From Tabrizicola sp. (GTDB lineage: Bacteria; Pseudomonadota; Alphaproteobacteria; Rhodobacterales; Rhodobacteraceae), in assembly GCF_022842145.1 (NCBI RefSeq), contig NZ_JALHQD010000012.1, positions 1 through 64,000 of the forward strand: a stretch of 64,000 nt of DNA, read 5' to 3'. Below, in pieces: positions 50,334 through 58,129 of this stretch. The translations under genes and the position numbers were made by a program. The notes beneath the pieces are model-generated. The model saw nothing but the letters and a program-made list of their open reading frames with translations. It did no database searches and was not told the DNA's origin. Numbering within the stretch: the first letter of the stretch is position 1; each line of letters starts with the position of its first letter.

Positions 50334-51641
50334 TCAGATGTCCAGCGTGTTCTGCGTCTCCCAGGCCGAGAAGTGCGAACAGTAGTCGTTCCATTCCTTG
50401 TGCTTCAGCTTCAGGAAGGCGGTCGAGAACTCCTCGCCCATCATCGACTTCAGGGTCTTGTCGCGGTCATACTCCCGCAGCGCATCCAACAGGTTCAGCG
50501 GCAGCTTCGGCGCGTTCTTCACCGTGTGCCCCATCTGATACATGTCGATATCGTGCCGCTTGCCCGGATCAGCCTTGGTCCGCACCCCATCGATACCCGC
50601 CGCCAGGATGACAGCCTGCATCAGGTAAGGGTTCGCAGCCCCATCGGGCAGCCGCAGCTCGAACCGCCCCGGTCCCGGAACGCGGACCATGTGGGTCCGG
50701 TTGTTCCCGGTCCAGGTCACCGTGTTCGGCGCCCAGGTCGCGCCGGACGAGGTCCGCGGCGCATTGATCCGCTTGTAGCTGTTCACGGTCGGATTGCAGA
50801 TCGCCGCCAAGGCCGAGGCATGCTTCATGATCCCGCCCAGGAAGTTGCGGCCCTGCTCGGACAGCCCCAGTTCCTTCGACTTGTCGGCGAAGACGTTCGT
50901 CGACCCGTCCAGGCTCCAGACCGAGATGTGGGCGTGGCAACCAGATCCGGTCAGCCCCTTGAACGGCTTCGGCATGAAGGTGCAGCGCAGGCCGTGCTTT
51001 TCGGCGACGGACTTCATCATGAACTTGAAGAAACTGTGCTTGTCGGCGGTCTGCAGGACGTCGTCGTACTTCCAGTTCATCTCGAACTGCCCGGTCGCGT
51101 CCTCGTGGTCGTTCTGGTAGGCCTCCCAGCCCAGGTCCAGCATGTAGTCGCAGACCTCGGAAATGCAGTCATACTGGCGCATGACGGCCTGCTGGTCGTA
51201 GCAGGGCTTCTCGGCCGTATCGTAGGGGTCGGCGATCTTGTCGCCTTCCGGGGTCAGCAGAAAGAATTCGGGCTCGACCCCGGTTTTCACCCGCAGACCG
51301 TCCTTGGCTGCCTCGTCGATCAGGCGGCGCAGGACGTTTCGCGGGGCCTGCGCCAGCGGCTGTTCTTCCATGACGCAGTTCGAAGCGACCCAGGCAACCT
51401 CTTTCTTCCAGGGCAGCTGGATGGCGGCTTCCGGGTCGGGGACCGCCATCATGTCGGGGTGCGCAGGCGTCAGGTCAAGCCAAGTCGCGAAGCCGGCAAA
51501 GCCCGCCCCGTCCACCGCCATGTCGTTGATCGCCTGCGTCGGCACCAGTTTCGCACGCTGCCCACCGAAGAGATCGGTGTAGGAGACCATGAAATACTTG
51601 ACGCCCTTTTCCTTGGCCCACTTGGCAAGGTCCTTCGCCAT
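50334..51641 (-). CDS. gmaS: Gamma-glutamylmethylamide synthetase (glutamine synthetase type III-like)
   Basis: ATP-dependent ligase joining methylamine to glutamate, the first step of the indirect methylamine pathway. The glutamine synthetase core is present: GVEPEFFLL, GQFEMNW, GSGCHAHISVW and RFELRLPDGAANPYL. 435 residues from ATG 51641 (GGGAG upstream). By sequence alone it could be a GlnT-type glutamine synthetase; the adjacent mgsABC genes on the same strand make GmaS much more likely. Confidence 0.9.
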   Translation of the reverse strand: MAKDLAKWAKEKGVKYFMVSYTDLFGGQRAKLVPTQAINDMAVDGAGFAGFATWLDLTPAHPDMMAVPDPEAAIQLPWKKEVAWVASNCVMEEQPLAQAPRNVLRRLIDEAAKDGLRVKTGVEPEFFLLTPEGDKIADPYDTAEKPCYDQQAVMRQYDCISEVCDYMLDLGWEAYQNDHEDATGQFEMNWKYDDVLQTADKHSFFKFMMKSVAEKHGLRCTFMPKPFKGLTGSGCHAHISVWSLDGSTNVFADKSKELGLSEQGRNFLGGIMKHASALAAICNPTVNSYKRINAPRTSSGATWAPNTVTWTGNNRTHMVRVPGPGRFELRLPDGAANPYLMQAVILAAGIDGVRTKADPGKRHDIDMYQMGHTVKNAPKLPLNLLDALREYDRDKTLKSMMGEEFSTAFLKLKHKEWNDYCSHFSAWETQNTLDI

Positions 51642-51689
51642 CACTGTAACTCCCTGTCGTCTTTTTGGTTGTTGTAGGAAAGGGCGGCC

Positions 51690-53018
51690 TTAGAAGCCGC
51701 CGTTCCGCCCCGGTATCCAGTTGGTGCCCGCCAAGGGAACCCCGGCCATCGCTGCCGCTTCGATCGTCAGCGAGACAAGGTCCTCGGGCTCGAGGTTGTG
51801 CAGGTGGTTCTTGCCGCAGGCGCGCGCGATGGTCTGCGCTTCCAGCGTCATCACCTTGAGGTAGTTCTTCAGGCGACGCCCGCCCAGGACGGGATCGAAG
51901 CGCTTGAACAGCTCCGGGTCCTGAGTGGTGATCCCCGCGGGGTCCTTCCCCTCGTGCCAGTCGTCATATGCGTCGGCGGTGGTGCCGAGCTTCTGGTATT
52001 CCTCTTCCCAGACGGGATCGTTGTCGCCCAGCGCGATCAGCGCCGCCGTCCCGATGGCAACCGCATCCGCGCCCAGGGCCATCGCCTTGGCCACATCGGC
52101 GCCTGACCGGATGCCGCCCGAGACGATCAACTGCACCTTGCGGTGCATGCCAAGGTCCTGCAGCGCCTTCACGGCCTGCGGGATGCAGGCCAGGATCGGC
52201 ATGCCGACATGTTCGATGAACACGTCCTGCGTCGCTGCGGTGCCGCCCTGCATGCCGTCAAGAACGACCACATCCGCGCCCGCCTTCACAGCCAGAGCCG
52301 TGTCGTAGTATGGCCGCGCGCCGCCGATCTTGACGTAGATCGGCTTTTCCCAATCGGTGATCTCGCGTAGTTCCAGGATCTTGATTTCCAGATCATCCGG
52401 CCCGGTCCAATCCGGGTGACGGCAGGCCGACCGCTGGTCGATCCCCTTCGGCAGGTTCCGCATGTTGGCCACGCGGTCGCTGATCTTTTGTCCCAAAAGC
52501 ATCCCACCGCCACCCGGCTTCGCGCCCTGACCAACCACAACCTCGATCGCATCCGCCCGGCGCAGGTCGTCGGGGTTCATGCCATAGCGGCTAGGCAGGT
52601 ATTGATACACCAGCGTCTTGGAATGGCCGCGCTCTTCCTCGGTCATCCCGCCGTCGCCGGTGGTGGTCGAGGTGCCGGCTTCCGATGCGCCACGGCCAAG
52701 GGCCTCCTTGGCGGGACCGGACAGGGCACCGAAGCTCATCCCGGCGATGGTGATCGGGATGTCCAGGTGGATCGGCTTCTTGGCAAAGCGGGTGCCAAGC
52801 CAGACGTCGGTCGAGCATTTCTCGCGGTAACCTTCCAGCGGATAGCGGCTGATCGAGGCGCCAAGGAACAGAAGGTCATCGAAGTGCGGCAGGTGCCGCT
52901 TGGTACCGCCGCCGCGAATGTCATAGATGCCAGAGGCGGCAGCGCGGCGGATTTCTGCGTTTACCGCCGGGGTGAAGGTCGCCGAGTAACGGGGCGGGGT
53001 ACGGGGAAGATCGGTCAT
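51690..53018 (-). CDS. mgsC: N-methylglutamate synthase subunit C (FMN glutamate-synthase domain)
   Basis: A 442-residue FMN-dependent TIM-barrel protein homologous to the central domain of glutamate synthase. KPIHLDIPITIAGMSFGALS, STTTGDGGMTEEERG, VGQGAKPGGGGMLLG and SGGIRSGADVAKAMALGADA are the FMN and substrate segments. With MgsA and MgsB it converts gamma-glutamylmethylamide and 2-oxoglutarate to N-methylglutamate and glutamate. It follows mgsB by 9 bp and precedes gmaS by 48 bp. Confidence 0.9.
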   Translation of the reverse strand: MTDLPRTPPRYSATFTPAVNAEIRRAAASGIYDIRGGGTKRHLPHFDDLLFLGASISRYPLEGYREKCSTDVWLGTRFAKKPIHLDIPITIAGMSFGALSGPAKEALGRGASEAGTSTTTGDGGMTEEERGHSKTLVYQYLPSRYGMNPDDLRRADAIEVVVGQGAKPGGGGMLLGQKISDRVANMRNLPKGIDQRSACRHPDWTGPDDLEIKILELREITDWEKPIYVKIGGARPYYDTALAVKAGADVVVLDGMQGGTAATQDVFIEHVGMPILACIPQAVKALQDLGMHRKVQLIVSGGIRSGADVAKAMALGADAVAIGTAALIALGDNDPVWEEEYQKLGTTADAYDDWHEGKDPAGITTQDPELFKRFDPVLGGRRLKNYLKVMTLEAQTIARACGKNHLHNLEPEDLVSLTIEAAAMAGVPLAGTNWIPGRNGGF

Positions 53019-53027
53019 TCCATTGCC

Positions 53028-53717
53028 TCAATAGGCCGACGCATTGTCGATGTTGAAGTTGTACAGCTTCCGGGCGCTGCCATAACGCTTGAACTCTTCC
53101 GGCTTTGCCTTCCCGTCCGCCTCGCCGCGCTTCAGAAGATCGGTGAGCAAGGCAATGTGCTCCGGCCGCATCTCTTTTTCGATGCAGTCCGCACCCAGCG
53201 ACTTTACCGAACCGCGCACGAACAGCCGCGCCTCGTAAAGCGAGTCACCCAGCGCATCACCTGCGTCACCCAGGACCACCAGGTTGCCCGACTGCGCCAT
53301 GAAGGCCGACATGTGGCCGATGGAGCCGTGGACGACGATGTCGATCCCCTTCATCGACACGCCGCAGCGGCTGGAGGCATTGCCCTTGATGACCAACAGG
53401 CCACCCCGTCCCGTCGCGCCGGCATACTGGCTGGCGTTGCCGTCGATGATGACGGTGCCCGACATCATGTTCTCGGCCACGCCCGGCCCGGCGCTGCCCT
53501 TGATCCGGATCGTCGCCTGCTTGTTCATCCCGGCGCAGTAATATCCGGTCGACCCACGGACCGTGATGTCCACCGGCGCATCCACCCCGGCGGCAATCGC
53601 ATGCGCGCCTTTCGGGTTGATGACTTCCCAGGCCGTCATGTTGGTCTGGCCCTTCAGGGCGTGAAGCGAGGAATTGAGGGCGCGCAGCCCTTCCTGCCCC
53701 AGATCGAAACTCTGCAT
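53028..53717 (-). CDS. mgsB: N-methylglutamate synthase subunit B (GltB C-terminal GXGXG domain)
   Basis: A 229-residue right-handed beta-helix equivalent to the C-terminal structural domain of glutamate synthase (GltB GXGXG, also GlxC). The repeating glycine turns are visible in GSTGYYCAGMNKQATIRIKG, GTVIIDGNASQYAGATGRGG and HGSIGHMSAFMAQSGNLVVLGD. It holds the GATase and FMN subunits together in the complex. It lies 4 bp after mgsA and 9 bp before mgsC. Confidence 0.9.
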   Translation of the reverse strand: MQSFDLGQEGLRALNSSLHALKGQTNMTAWEVINPKGAHAIAAGVDAPVDITVRGSTGYYCAGMNKQATIRIKGSAGPGVAENMMSGTVIIDGNASQYAGATGRGGLLVIKGNASSRCGVSMKGIDIVVHGSIGHMSAFMAQSGNLVVLGDAGDALGDSLYEARLFVRGSVKSLGADCIEKEMRPEHIALLTDLLKRGEADGKAKPEEFKRYGSARKLYNFNIDNASAY

Positions 53718-53721
53718 TCTC

Positions 53722-54618
53722 TCAACGCTCCCAGAAGTAGACAGTGGCGGGTTCCGGTTCCCAGACGCGGGCGTCCTCGATGCCCGGCAGGTTCACCAGC
53801 GCCCGGTATTCCGATCCGAAGGCGACATACTGATCGGTTTCGGCCATGACGGCTGGCTTGCAGGCGATAGGGTCCCGCACGACGCCGAAACCGTTCTTGG
53901 TGCCGACGACGAACGTGAAGAACCCGTCCAGATCGGTCAAGGTGGCTTCCAGCGCATTGCCCAACGTCTCGCCGGTCTGCAGCTTGTGGCTGATGAAGGC
54001 CGCCCCGACTTCGGTGTCGTTCTCGGTCTCGAAGGTCATGCCCAGGCGCTTCAATTCGCGCCGGACGCCATTGTGGTTGGACAGCGAGCCGTTGTGGACA
54101 AGGCACTGGTCCGATCCGGTCGAGAACGGGTGCGCGCCCATCGTGGTCACGGCGGATTCGGTCGCCAAGCGGGTATGGCCGATGCCGTGGGTGCCCTTCA
54201 TCTTGGCGACGTCAAAGCGGGCGGCCACATCCTTGGGCAGACCGACTTCCTTGAAGATCTCGATGCTGTCGCCCGCGCTCATCACTTTGACGCCGGGACG
54301 CAAGTGCGACAGGGCCGAGCGGGCGGCCTCCATCTGGTCCATCGGCACTTCCAGGACGGCGTGGCTGGACTTGATCTTCATGGTGACAGGCTGGCCGATT
54401 GCGTGGTGCATGTCGCCGTCCAGGTCCTTGAAATCCTTTTCGGGGTGGGCCGACTGGACTGTCAGCTTGCCCAGACCATCCTTCGCCCCGCCGTAGATCG
54501 CGATCCCCGCGCTGTCCGGCCCGCGGTCCGTCATGGTGATCAGCATGTCCGTCAGCATGGCACCCAGCTGCGGTTCCAGCTTCGGGTCTTTTAGGAAAAG
54601 TCCAACGATACCACACAT
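53722..54618 (-). CDS. mgsA: N-methylglutamate synthase subunit A (class II glutamine amidotransferase domain)
   Basis: A 298-residue Ntn-hydrolase GATase II domain. It starts MCGIVGLF, so Cys2 is the nucleophile after methionine removal; I chose ATG 54618 for that reason and because GAGGGAG lies 8 nt upstream. RGPDSAGIAIYG, HNGSLSNHNGVRREL and NDTEVGAAFISH are the conserved glutamine-site segments. It hydrolyses gamma-glutamylmethylamide rather than glutamine. First gene of mgsABC-gmaS and divergent from the small-protein/permease operon. Confidence 0.9.
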   Translation of the reverse strand: MCGIVGLFLKDPKLEPQLGAMLTDMLITMTDRGPDSAGIAIYGGAKDGLGKLTVQSAHPEKDFKDLDGDMHHAIGQPVTMKIKSSHAVLEVPMDQMEAARSALSHLRPGVKVMSAGDSIEIFKEVGLPKDVAARFDVAKMKGTHGIGHTRLATESAVTTMGAHPFSTGSDQCLVHNGSLSNHNGVRRELKRLGMTFETENDTEVGAAFISHKLQTGETLGNALEATLTDLDGFFTFVVGTKNGFGVVRDPIACKPAVMAETDQYVAFGSEYRALVNLPGIEDARVWEPEPATVYFWER

Positions 54619-54853
54619 GGATTCGTCTCCCTCACGTTGTTGCGATGACGCTAGCACCGAGTTTTCGCCGTATCAACTGGTAAGAAACAATTTTCACCTG
54701 TCGGGAAAAACGCTGCTTAATCCGTAGGCACCTGCGGTTTTTCTTGACAGAATGTCGCAGGTGGCTTTCCCTGAGGAAAACAATTTTGCCGTGCAGGGAA
54801 AGACGTCGGGGCCGCGTCGCACGGATCTCAGGAAGCGCCCAAGGGAGGAAACT
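54619..54853. promoter_or_regulatory. Divergent control region, mgs operon / small-protein permease operon
   Basis: This 235-bp region carries a 27-bp imperfect direct repeat (54686-54712 and 54779-54805, 21 of 27 identical, both opening AACAATTTT and closing GGGAAA.ACG), a 9-bp perfect inverted repeat CTTTCCCTG / CAGGGAAAG at 54765-54773 and 54794-54802, and on the minus strand a candidate promoter TTGATA-N17-TAGCGT (54676-54648). One repeat copy lies near each gene, as expected for a shared activator. Confidence 0.65.
54648..54676 (-). promoter_or_regulatory. Candidate promoter of mgsABC-gmaS
   Basis: On the minus strand TTGATA and TAGCGT are 17 bp apart, 30 bp before the mgsA ATG. The -10 is weak, which would fit an activated promoter, with repeat copy 1 directly upstream of the -35. 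Confidence 0.45.
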
Positions 54854-55138
54854 GTGGGAGACCTTAATCAGCGGATTGAGGCGATGCACCGACGCGACGT
54901 GCTTGTGGCATGGGCGTTCGTCATCGGCCTTTGGTGCGCCGTTATCTTCGTTGCGCTTGCGACATGGGACCTGGCCCCGAACAGCACGGCGCGCACCCTG
55001 CTTCTGATCGGCGGTGCGATCATCCTGATCTTCAACACCGCCGCCATCCTGGCGATGCTGAAGCATTACCGCGAAGACCGCGACTTCATGTACGGCCTCG
55101 ACATCAAGTTCCTGGACGAAGCGAAGGGAAGACGCTGA
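54854..55138 (+). CDS. Small two-helix membrane protein, first gene of the permease operon
   Basis: A 94-residue protein starting at GTG 54854, chosen because AGGGAGG lies exactly 5 nt upstream; the frame is open further back but that part overlaps the regulatory repeats. Two membrane helices (about residues 14-36, WAFVIGLWCAVIFVALATW, and 47-68, LLLIGGAIILIFNTAAILAM), a charged N-terminus and a charged C-terminal tail (HYREDRDFMYGLDIKFLDE). Its stop overlaps the next ATG (TGATG). I recognise no family. Confidence 0.8.
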   Translation: MGDLNQRIEAMHRRDVLVAWAFVIGLWCAVIFVALATWDLAPNSTARTLLLIGGAIILIFNTAAILAMLKHYREDRDFMYGLDIKFLDEAKGRR

Positions 55139-55515
55139 TGGCACATTACCAACCTCCGAAGCAGGGCAAGGCCAGCCAGCTTTTCGACGTCGTGGTGCTG
55201 GTCGTCCTGACCGTCGGCGCGCTGTTCGTGCCGCTCTGGATGGGAATGGCCGGCGCGGCCAAATCCGTCGCCACCCCGGTCGCGAACCCGACATGGGAGG
55301 CTCTGGGCCAGAACGAGGCACAGTCCGCCAAATACGAGGCCCTCGGCTACACACCCGAGACCGCGCACGATCTGATCCTTGCGCGCTTCGACTACAGCTT
55401 CTCGGTCACCGCACTCCTGACGATGATCGCGGTCATCCTGCTGTACTACTTCCTGATCCTGCGGTTTTCCGAAGTGGAATACCGCGAGGTCATTTCAGAA
55501 AAATTCGGGGAGTAA
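55138..55515 (+). CDS. Small two-helix membrane protein with periplasmic loop
   Basis: A 125-residue protein: cytoplasmic N-terminus, helix at about 16-40 (DVVVLVVLTVGALFVPLWMG), an extramembrane segment of about 45 residues rich in Ala, Glu and Asn with NPTWEALGQNEAQSAKYEAL, a second helix at about 90-110 (LTMIAVILLYYFLILRF) and a short acidic tail. One-base overlap with the preceding stop. The loop, probably periplasmic, could be a substrate-capture or gating element. No family recognised. Confidence 0.8.
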   Translation: MAHYQPPKQGKASQLFDVVVLVVLTVGALFVPLWMGMAGAAKSVATPVANPTWEALGQNEAQSAKYEALGYTPETAHDLILARFDYSFSVTALLTMIAVILLYYFLILRFSEVEYREVISEKFGE

Positions 55516-55521
55516 GCCGAA

Positions 55522-55707
55522 ATGGACCTGTGGAACTGGATTGAATACGGCGCCTGGGGGCTTTCGGCGGCCTTTGGACTGCACATGGCAATCGACTGGC
55601 TGAAGACTGACAGCAGCTATTCCGAAGATGTCCTCACCTCATCCCGCGAAGGCGAGCTTGAGGCGATGGCCGAAGAGCACGCCGAAAAGCATGGGATGAA
55701 ATCATGA
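55522..55707 (+). CDS. Single-helix small protein with acidic tail
   Basis: A 61-residue protein with one membrane helix (IEYGAWGLSAAFGLHMAIDW, residues 7-26) and a hydrophilic, glutamate-rich C-terminus (SREGELEAMAEEHAEKHG). It starts 6 bp after the previous stop and overlaps the permease gene by 4 bp (ATGA), so it is translationally tied to the permease. The size and topology recall accessory subunits of some secondary transporters, but I recognise no family. Confidence 0.8.
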   Translation: MDLWNWIEYGAWGLSAAFGLHMAIDWLKTDSSYSEDVLTSSREGELEAMAEEHAEKHGMKS

Positions 55708-57140
55708 CCCAGGTCGACATCACCTCAACCACGATGGACGGCATGGGGCCGCATGGCACCAAGGTCGGCCTGCTGCGCGTCCTTGGGCCCGCTCACGTCT
55801 GGGCGCTTGGCGTCGGGATCGTTCTGGTCGGCGAATACATGGGCTGGAACTTCGCCGTCGGCAAAGGCGGCGCCTATGCCGCGCTGATTGCCTGCTGGTT
55901 TGCGGGGATCCTTTATTCCTGCGTCGCCATGATCGACTCGGAGGTCACCTCGACCGTCGCCTCGGCGGGTGGGCAGTACACCCAGGCCAAGCACATCATC
56001 GGACCCTTGATGGCGTTCAACGTCGGCCTCTACCTTGTCTTCGCCTACACGATGCTGGAAGCCGCCAACGCAATAACCGCCGGCTACCTCTTTTCCGTCG
56101 TCGCCTCGATGACGGGACACGCCGATGCCCTGGACCAGCGGCCTTTCATCATCCTCGTCATCATGTTCCTGGCCTGGCTGAACTACCGCGGCGTGTTGGC
56201 AACGCTGACCTTCAACCTGGTCATCACCGCCATAGCCTTCATCGCGATCATTGTCCTCTTCGTCTCGACCACCGGGCTTGTCGGCAGCGGGATCATGGAG
56301 CACGCGGCCCTTTTTGAAGGTCACGAACTTCCCTACGGCTGGATCGGCGTTCTCGCCGCCATGCACTTCGGCCTCTGGTACTACCTGGGGATCGAGGGCA
56401 CGACCCAGGCCGCCGAGGAAGTCCGCTCCCCCGCCCGCGCGCTCCCGTTTGGCACGCTGGCCGGGATCATGACTCTCCTCATCGCGGCAACCCTCACCTG
56501 GTACGTCTGCTCCGGCGTCCTGCCTTGGGAGTTCCTGGGCGACGGTGTGAACGGATCGGTGGCACCGCTCTTTGACACGGCACGCCTGTCAGGATCGATC
56601 GCGCTGGTCTGGCTTCTGGGCTTCGGCACCCTCTTCGCCACCCTCGCCTCGGCCAACGGCTGCATCAACGACGCCTCGCGGGCCTGGTTCGCCATGGGCC
56701 GCGACAAGTACCTGCCCGGCTGGTTCGGCGCGGTTCACCCGAAGTACCGCACCCCCTACCGGGCGATCGTCTTCCTTGTCCCCATCGCGCTGATCTTCGC
56801 CCTTGGCGCGCCGCTGGACCAGGTCATCACCTTCTCGATCCTCTCGGGCCTTCTCGGCTACACCTTCATGCCGCTGAACATCATCCTCTTCCGGCGCAAG
56901 TGGCCGTTGGAGACGATCAAGCGCGGTTATGAACACCCGTTCCACCCGATCCCGGCCCTGACGCTTCTGACCCTGTGCGCCGTGACCTTCTTCGCGGTGT
57001 TCCTGGGCTACGGCACCCAGCTTGTCGCGATGATCGGCTTCTACATCGTGGTGTCGCTGTGGTTCCACTTCTGGCGCTACCGCTTCGTGAACCGGGGGGC
57101 GCAGTTCACCATGCCCTGGCCGAAACCACGCGGCTACTAA
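55704..57140 (+). CDS. APC-superfamily permease of the four-gene operon
   Basis: A 478-residue, 12-helix amino acid/amine permease. ALGVGIVLVGEYMGWNFAVGKGG opens helix 1 with the unwound-glycine region, and AAMHFGLWYYLGIEGTTQAAEEVRSPARALP is the helix 6 substrate region, close to ethanolamine and amine permeases. A terminator follows directly. Divergence from mgsABC-gmaS suggests the substrate is methylamine, N-methylglutamate or a related compound. Three small membrane proteins encoded just upstream probably associate with it. Confidence 0.87.
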   Translation: MTQVDITSTTMDGMGPHGTKVGLLRVLGPAHVWALGVGIVLVGEYMGWNFAVGKGGAYAALIACWFAGILYSCVAMIDSEVTSTVASAGGQYTQAKHIIGPLMAFNVGLYLVFAYTMLEAANAITAGYLFSVVASMTGHADALDQRPFIILVIMFLAWLNYRGVLATLTFNLVITAIAFIAIIVLFVSTTGLVGSGIMEHAALFEGHELPYGWIGVLAAMHFGLWYYLGIEGTTQAAEEVRSPARALPFGTLAGIMTLLIAATLTWYVCSGVLPWEFLGDGVNGSVAPLFDTARLSGSIALVWLLGFGTLFATLASANGCINDASRAWFAMGRDKYLPGWFGAVHPKYRTPYRAIVFLVPIALIFALGAPLDQVITFSILSGLLGYTFMPLNIILFRRKWPLETIKRGYEHPFHPIPALTLLTLCAVTFFAVFLGYGTQLVAMIGFYIVVSLWFHFWRYRFVNRGAQFTMPWPKPRGY

Positions 57141-57148
57141 GGACCAGC

Positions 57149-57176
57149 GGCCCGTCCCGGAAGGGGCGGGCCTTTT
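57149..57176 (+). terminator. Rho-independent terminator of the permease operon
   Basis: GGCCCGTCCC, a GGAA loop and GGGGCGGGCC (one G-U pair) followed by TTTT. It begins 8 bp after the permease stop and ends 3 bp before the next start codon, so the downstream gene's only ribosome-binding site (AAGGGG) lies inside the stem. Confidence 0.85.
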
Positions 57177-57179
57177 CCC

Positions 57180-57857
57180 ATGTCCCCCCTCATTCCCCTT
57201 GGCCTCGCCCTCGCCGCCCTGGGCCTCTGGCTTGGCTTCCGCCTGATCCGCGAAGCCCGCGCCCGCACTGCCGCCCGGGCCGGCTATTTCGCCGCGGTGA
57301 AACGCCTCTTCGACGGCGGCGAGACGCGCGTGCAGCCGACCGGCTTTCCCCGCATGACCGGCCGTCGCAACGGCCTGTCCTTCGACCTTCAGGCCGTCCC
57401 CGACACGTTGACCTTCCGGAAGCTTCCCGCGTTGTGGGTGCTGGTGACCCTGCCCGAGCCGCTGCCGCTGAAGGCCACGCTGGACCTTCTGGCCCGTCCG
57501 TCCGGCAACGAGCCCTTCACGCGTTTTGCCGACCTCGCCCAGTCGCTGCCCACCCCGCCGGAGCTGCCGAAAGAGATTGCCATCCGCAGCGACGACGCCA
57601 CCCGCATTCCGCCACCCGACCTGCTGGCCAGTCATGCCGACCTGTTCGAAGACCCCCGCGTCAAGGAACTCGTCCTTTCCCCCAAGGGCCTGCGCATCGT
57701 GATCCTGGCCGAAGAGGCCGACCGTGGCCGCTTCCTCATCTTCCGCGAAGCCGAGATGGGCCGCCTGCCCCTTGATCCCGCAAGACTGGAGCCGCTGCTC
57801 GACAGGCTGGCGGCCTTGCGCGAAGATGTCCTGACCCTTGCCAAGGCCCCCGCATGA
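57180..57857 (+). CDS. Membrane-anchored protein of unknown function
   Basis: A 225-residue protein with an N-terminal membrane segment (LIPLGLALAALGLWLGFRLI, residues 4-23) and a soluble domain predicted to be mixed alpha/beta (LSFDLQAVPDTLTFRKLPALWV, KGLRIVILAEEADRGRFLIFR). No family recognised. Its start codon is 3 bp beyond a terminator T-run, so it is either leaderless from its own promoter or read by leakage through the terminator. It overlaps the next gene by 4 bp. Confidence 0.7.
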   Translation: MSPLIPLGLALAALGLWLGFRLIREARARTAARAGYFAAVKRLFDGGETRVQPTGFPRMTGRRNGLSFDLQAVPDTLTFRKLPALWVLVTLPEPLPLKATLDLLARPSGNEPFTRFADLAQSLPTPPELPKEIAIRSDDATRIPPPDLLASHADLFEDPRVKELVLSPKGLRIVILAEEADRGRFLIFREAEMGRLPLDPARLEPLLDRLAALREDVLTLAKAPA

Positions 57858-58129
57858 AACCGCCGCTGAACCCCTATCTCGTCCTTGCCGTCGCCGTGGT
57901 CCTGCCCGGCATGGGTCAGGTGCTGAACCGCCAGCCAGTGCGCGGGCTGATCTTCGTGTGCTTTGCTATCCTCTTGGGCGGTTTCACTCTAAAGACCGCG
58001 GCGCCCGACGTGTCCTTCGTGGGCAAAATGGCGGGCGGGCTGTTTGTCTGGGCGATGGCAGTGCTGGACGCCTACAAGACCGCGCGCATCCGCCACGCGG
58101 TGTGGAGCCACGCGAACGCTCCTCGGTGA
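57854..58129 (+). CDS. Small membrane protein, 91 residues
   Basis: Three likely helices (YLVLAVAVVLPGMGQVLNRQ, RGLIFVCFAILLGGFTL and MAGGLFVWAMAVLDAYKTA). The PGMGQVLNRQPVRGLI stretch resembles small TM2/DUF5683-like proteins that have PG.GQ.YNG.. motifs, but the match is loose. ATGA overlap with the upstream gene indicates co-translation. The last codons lie within copy 2 of the dispersed palindromic repeat. Confidence 0.7.
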   Translation: MKPPLNPYLVLAVAVVLPGMGQVLNRQPVRGLIFVCFAILLGGFTLKTAAPDVSFVGKMAGGLFVWAMAVLDAYKTARIRHAVWSHANAPR

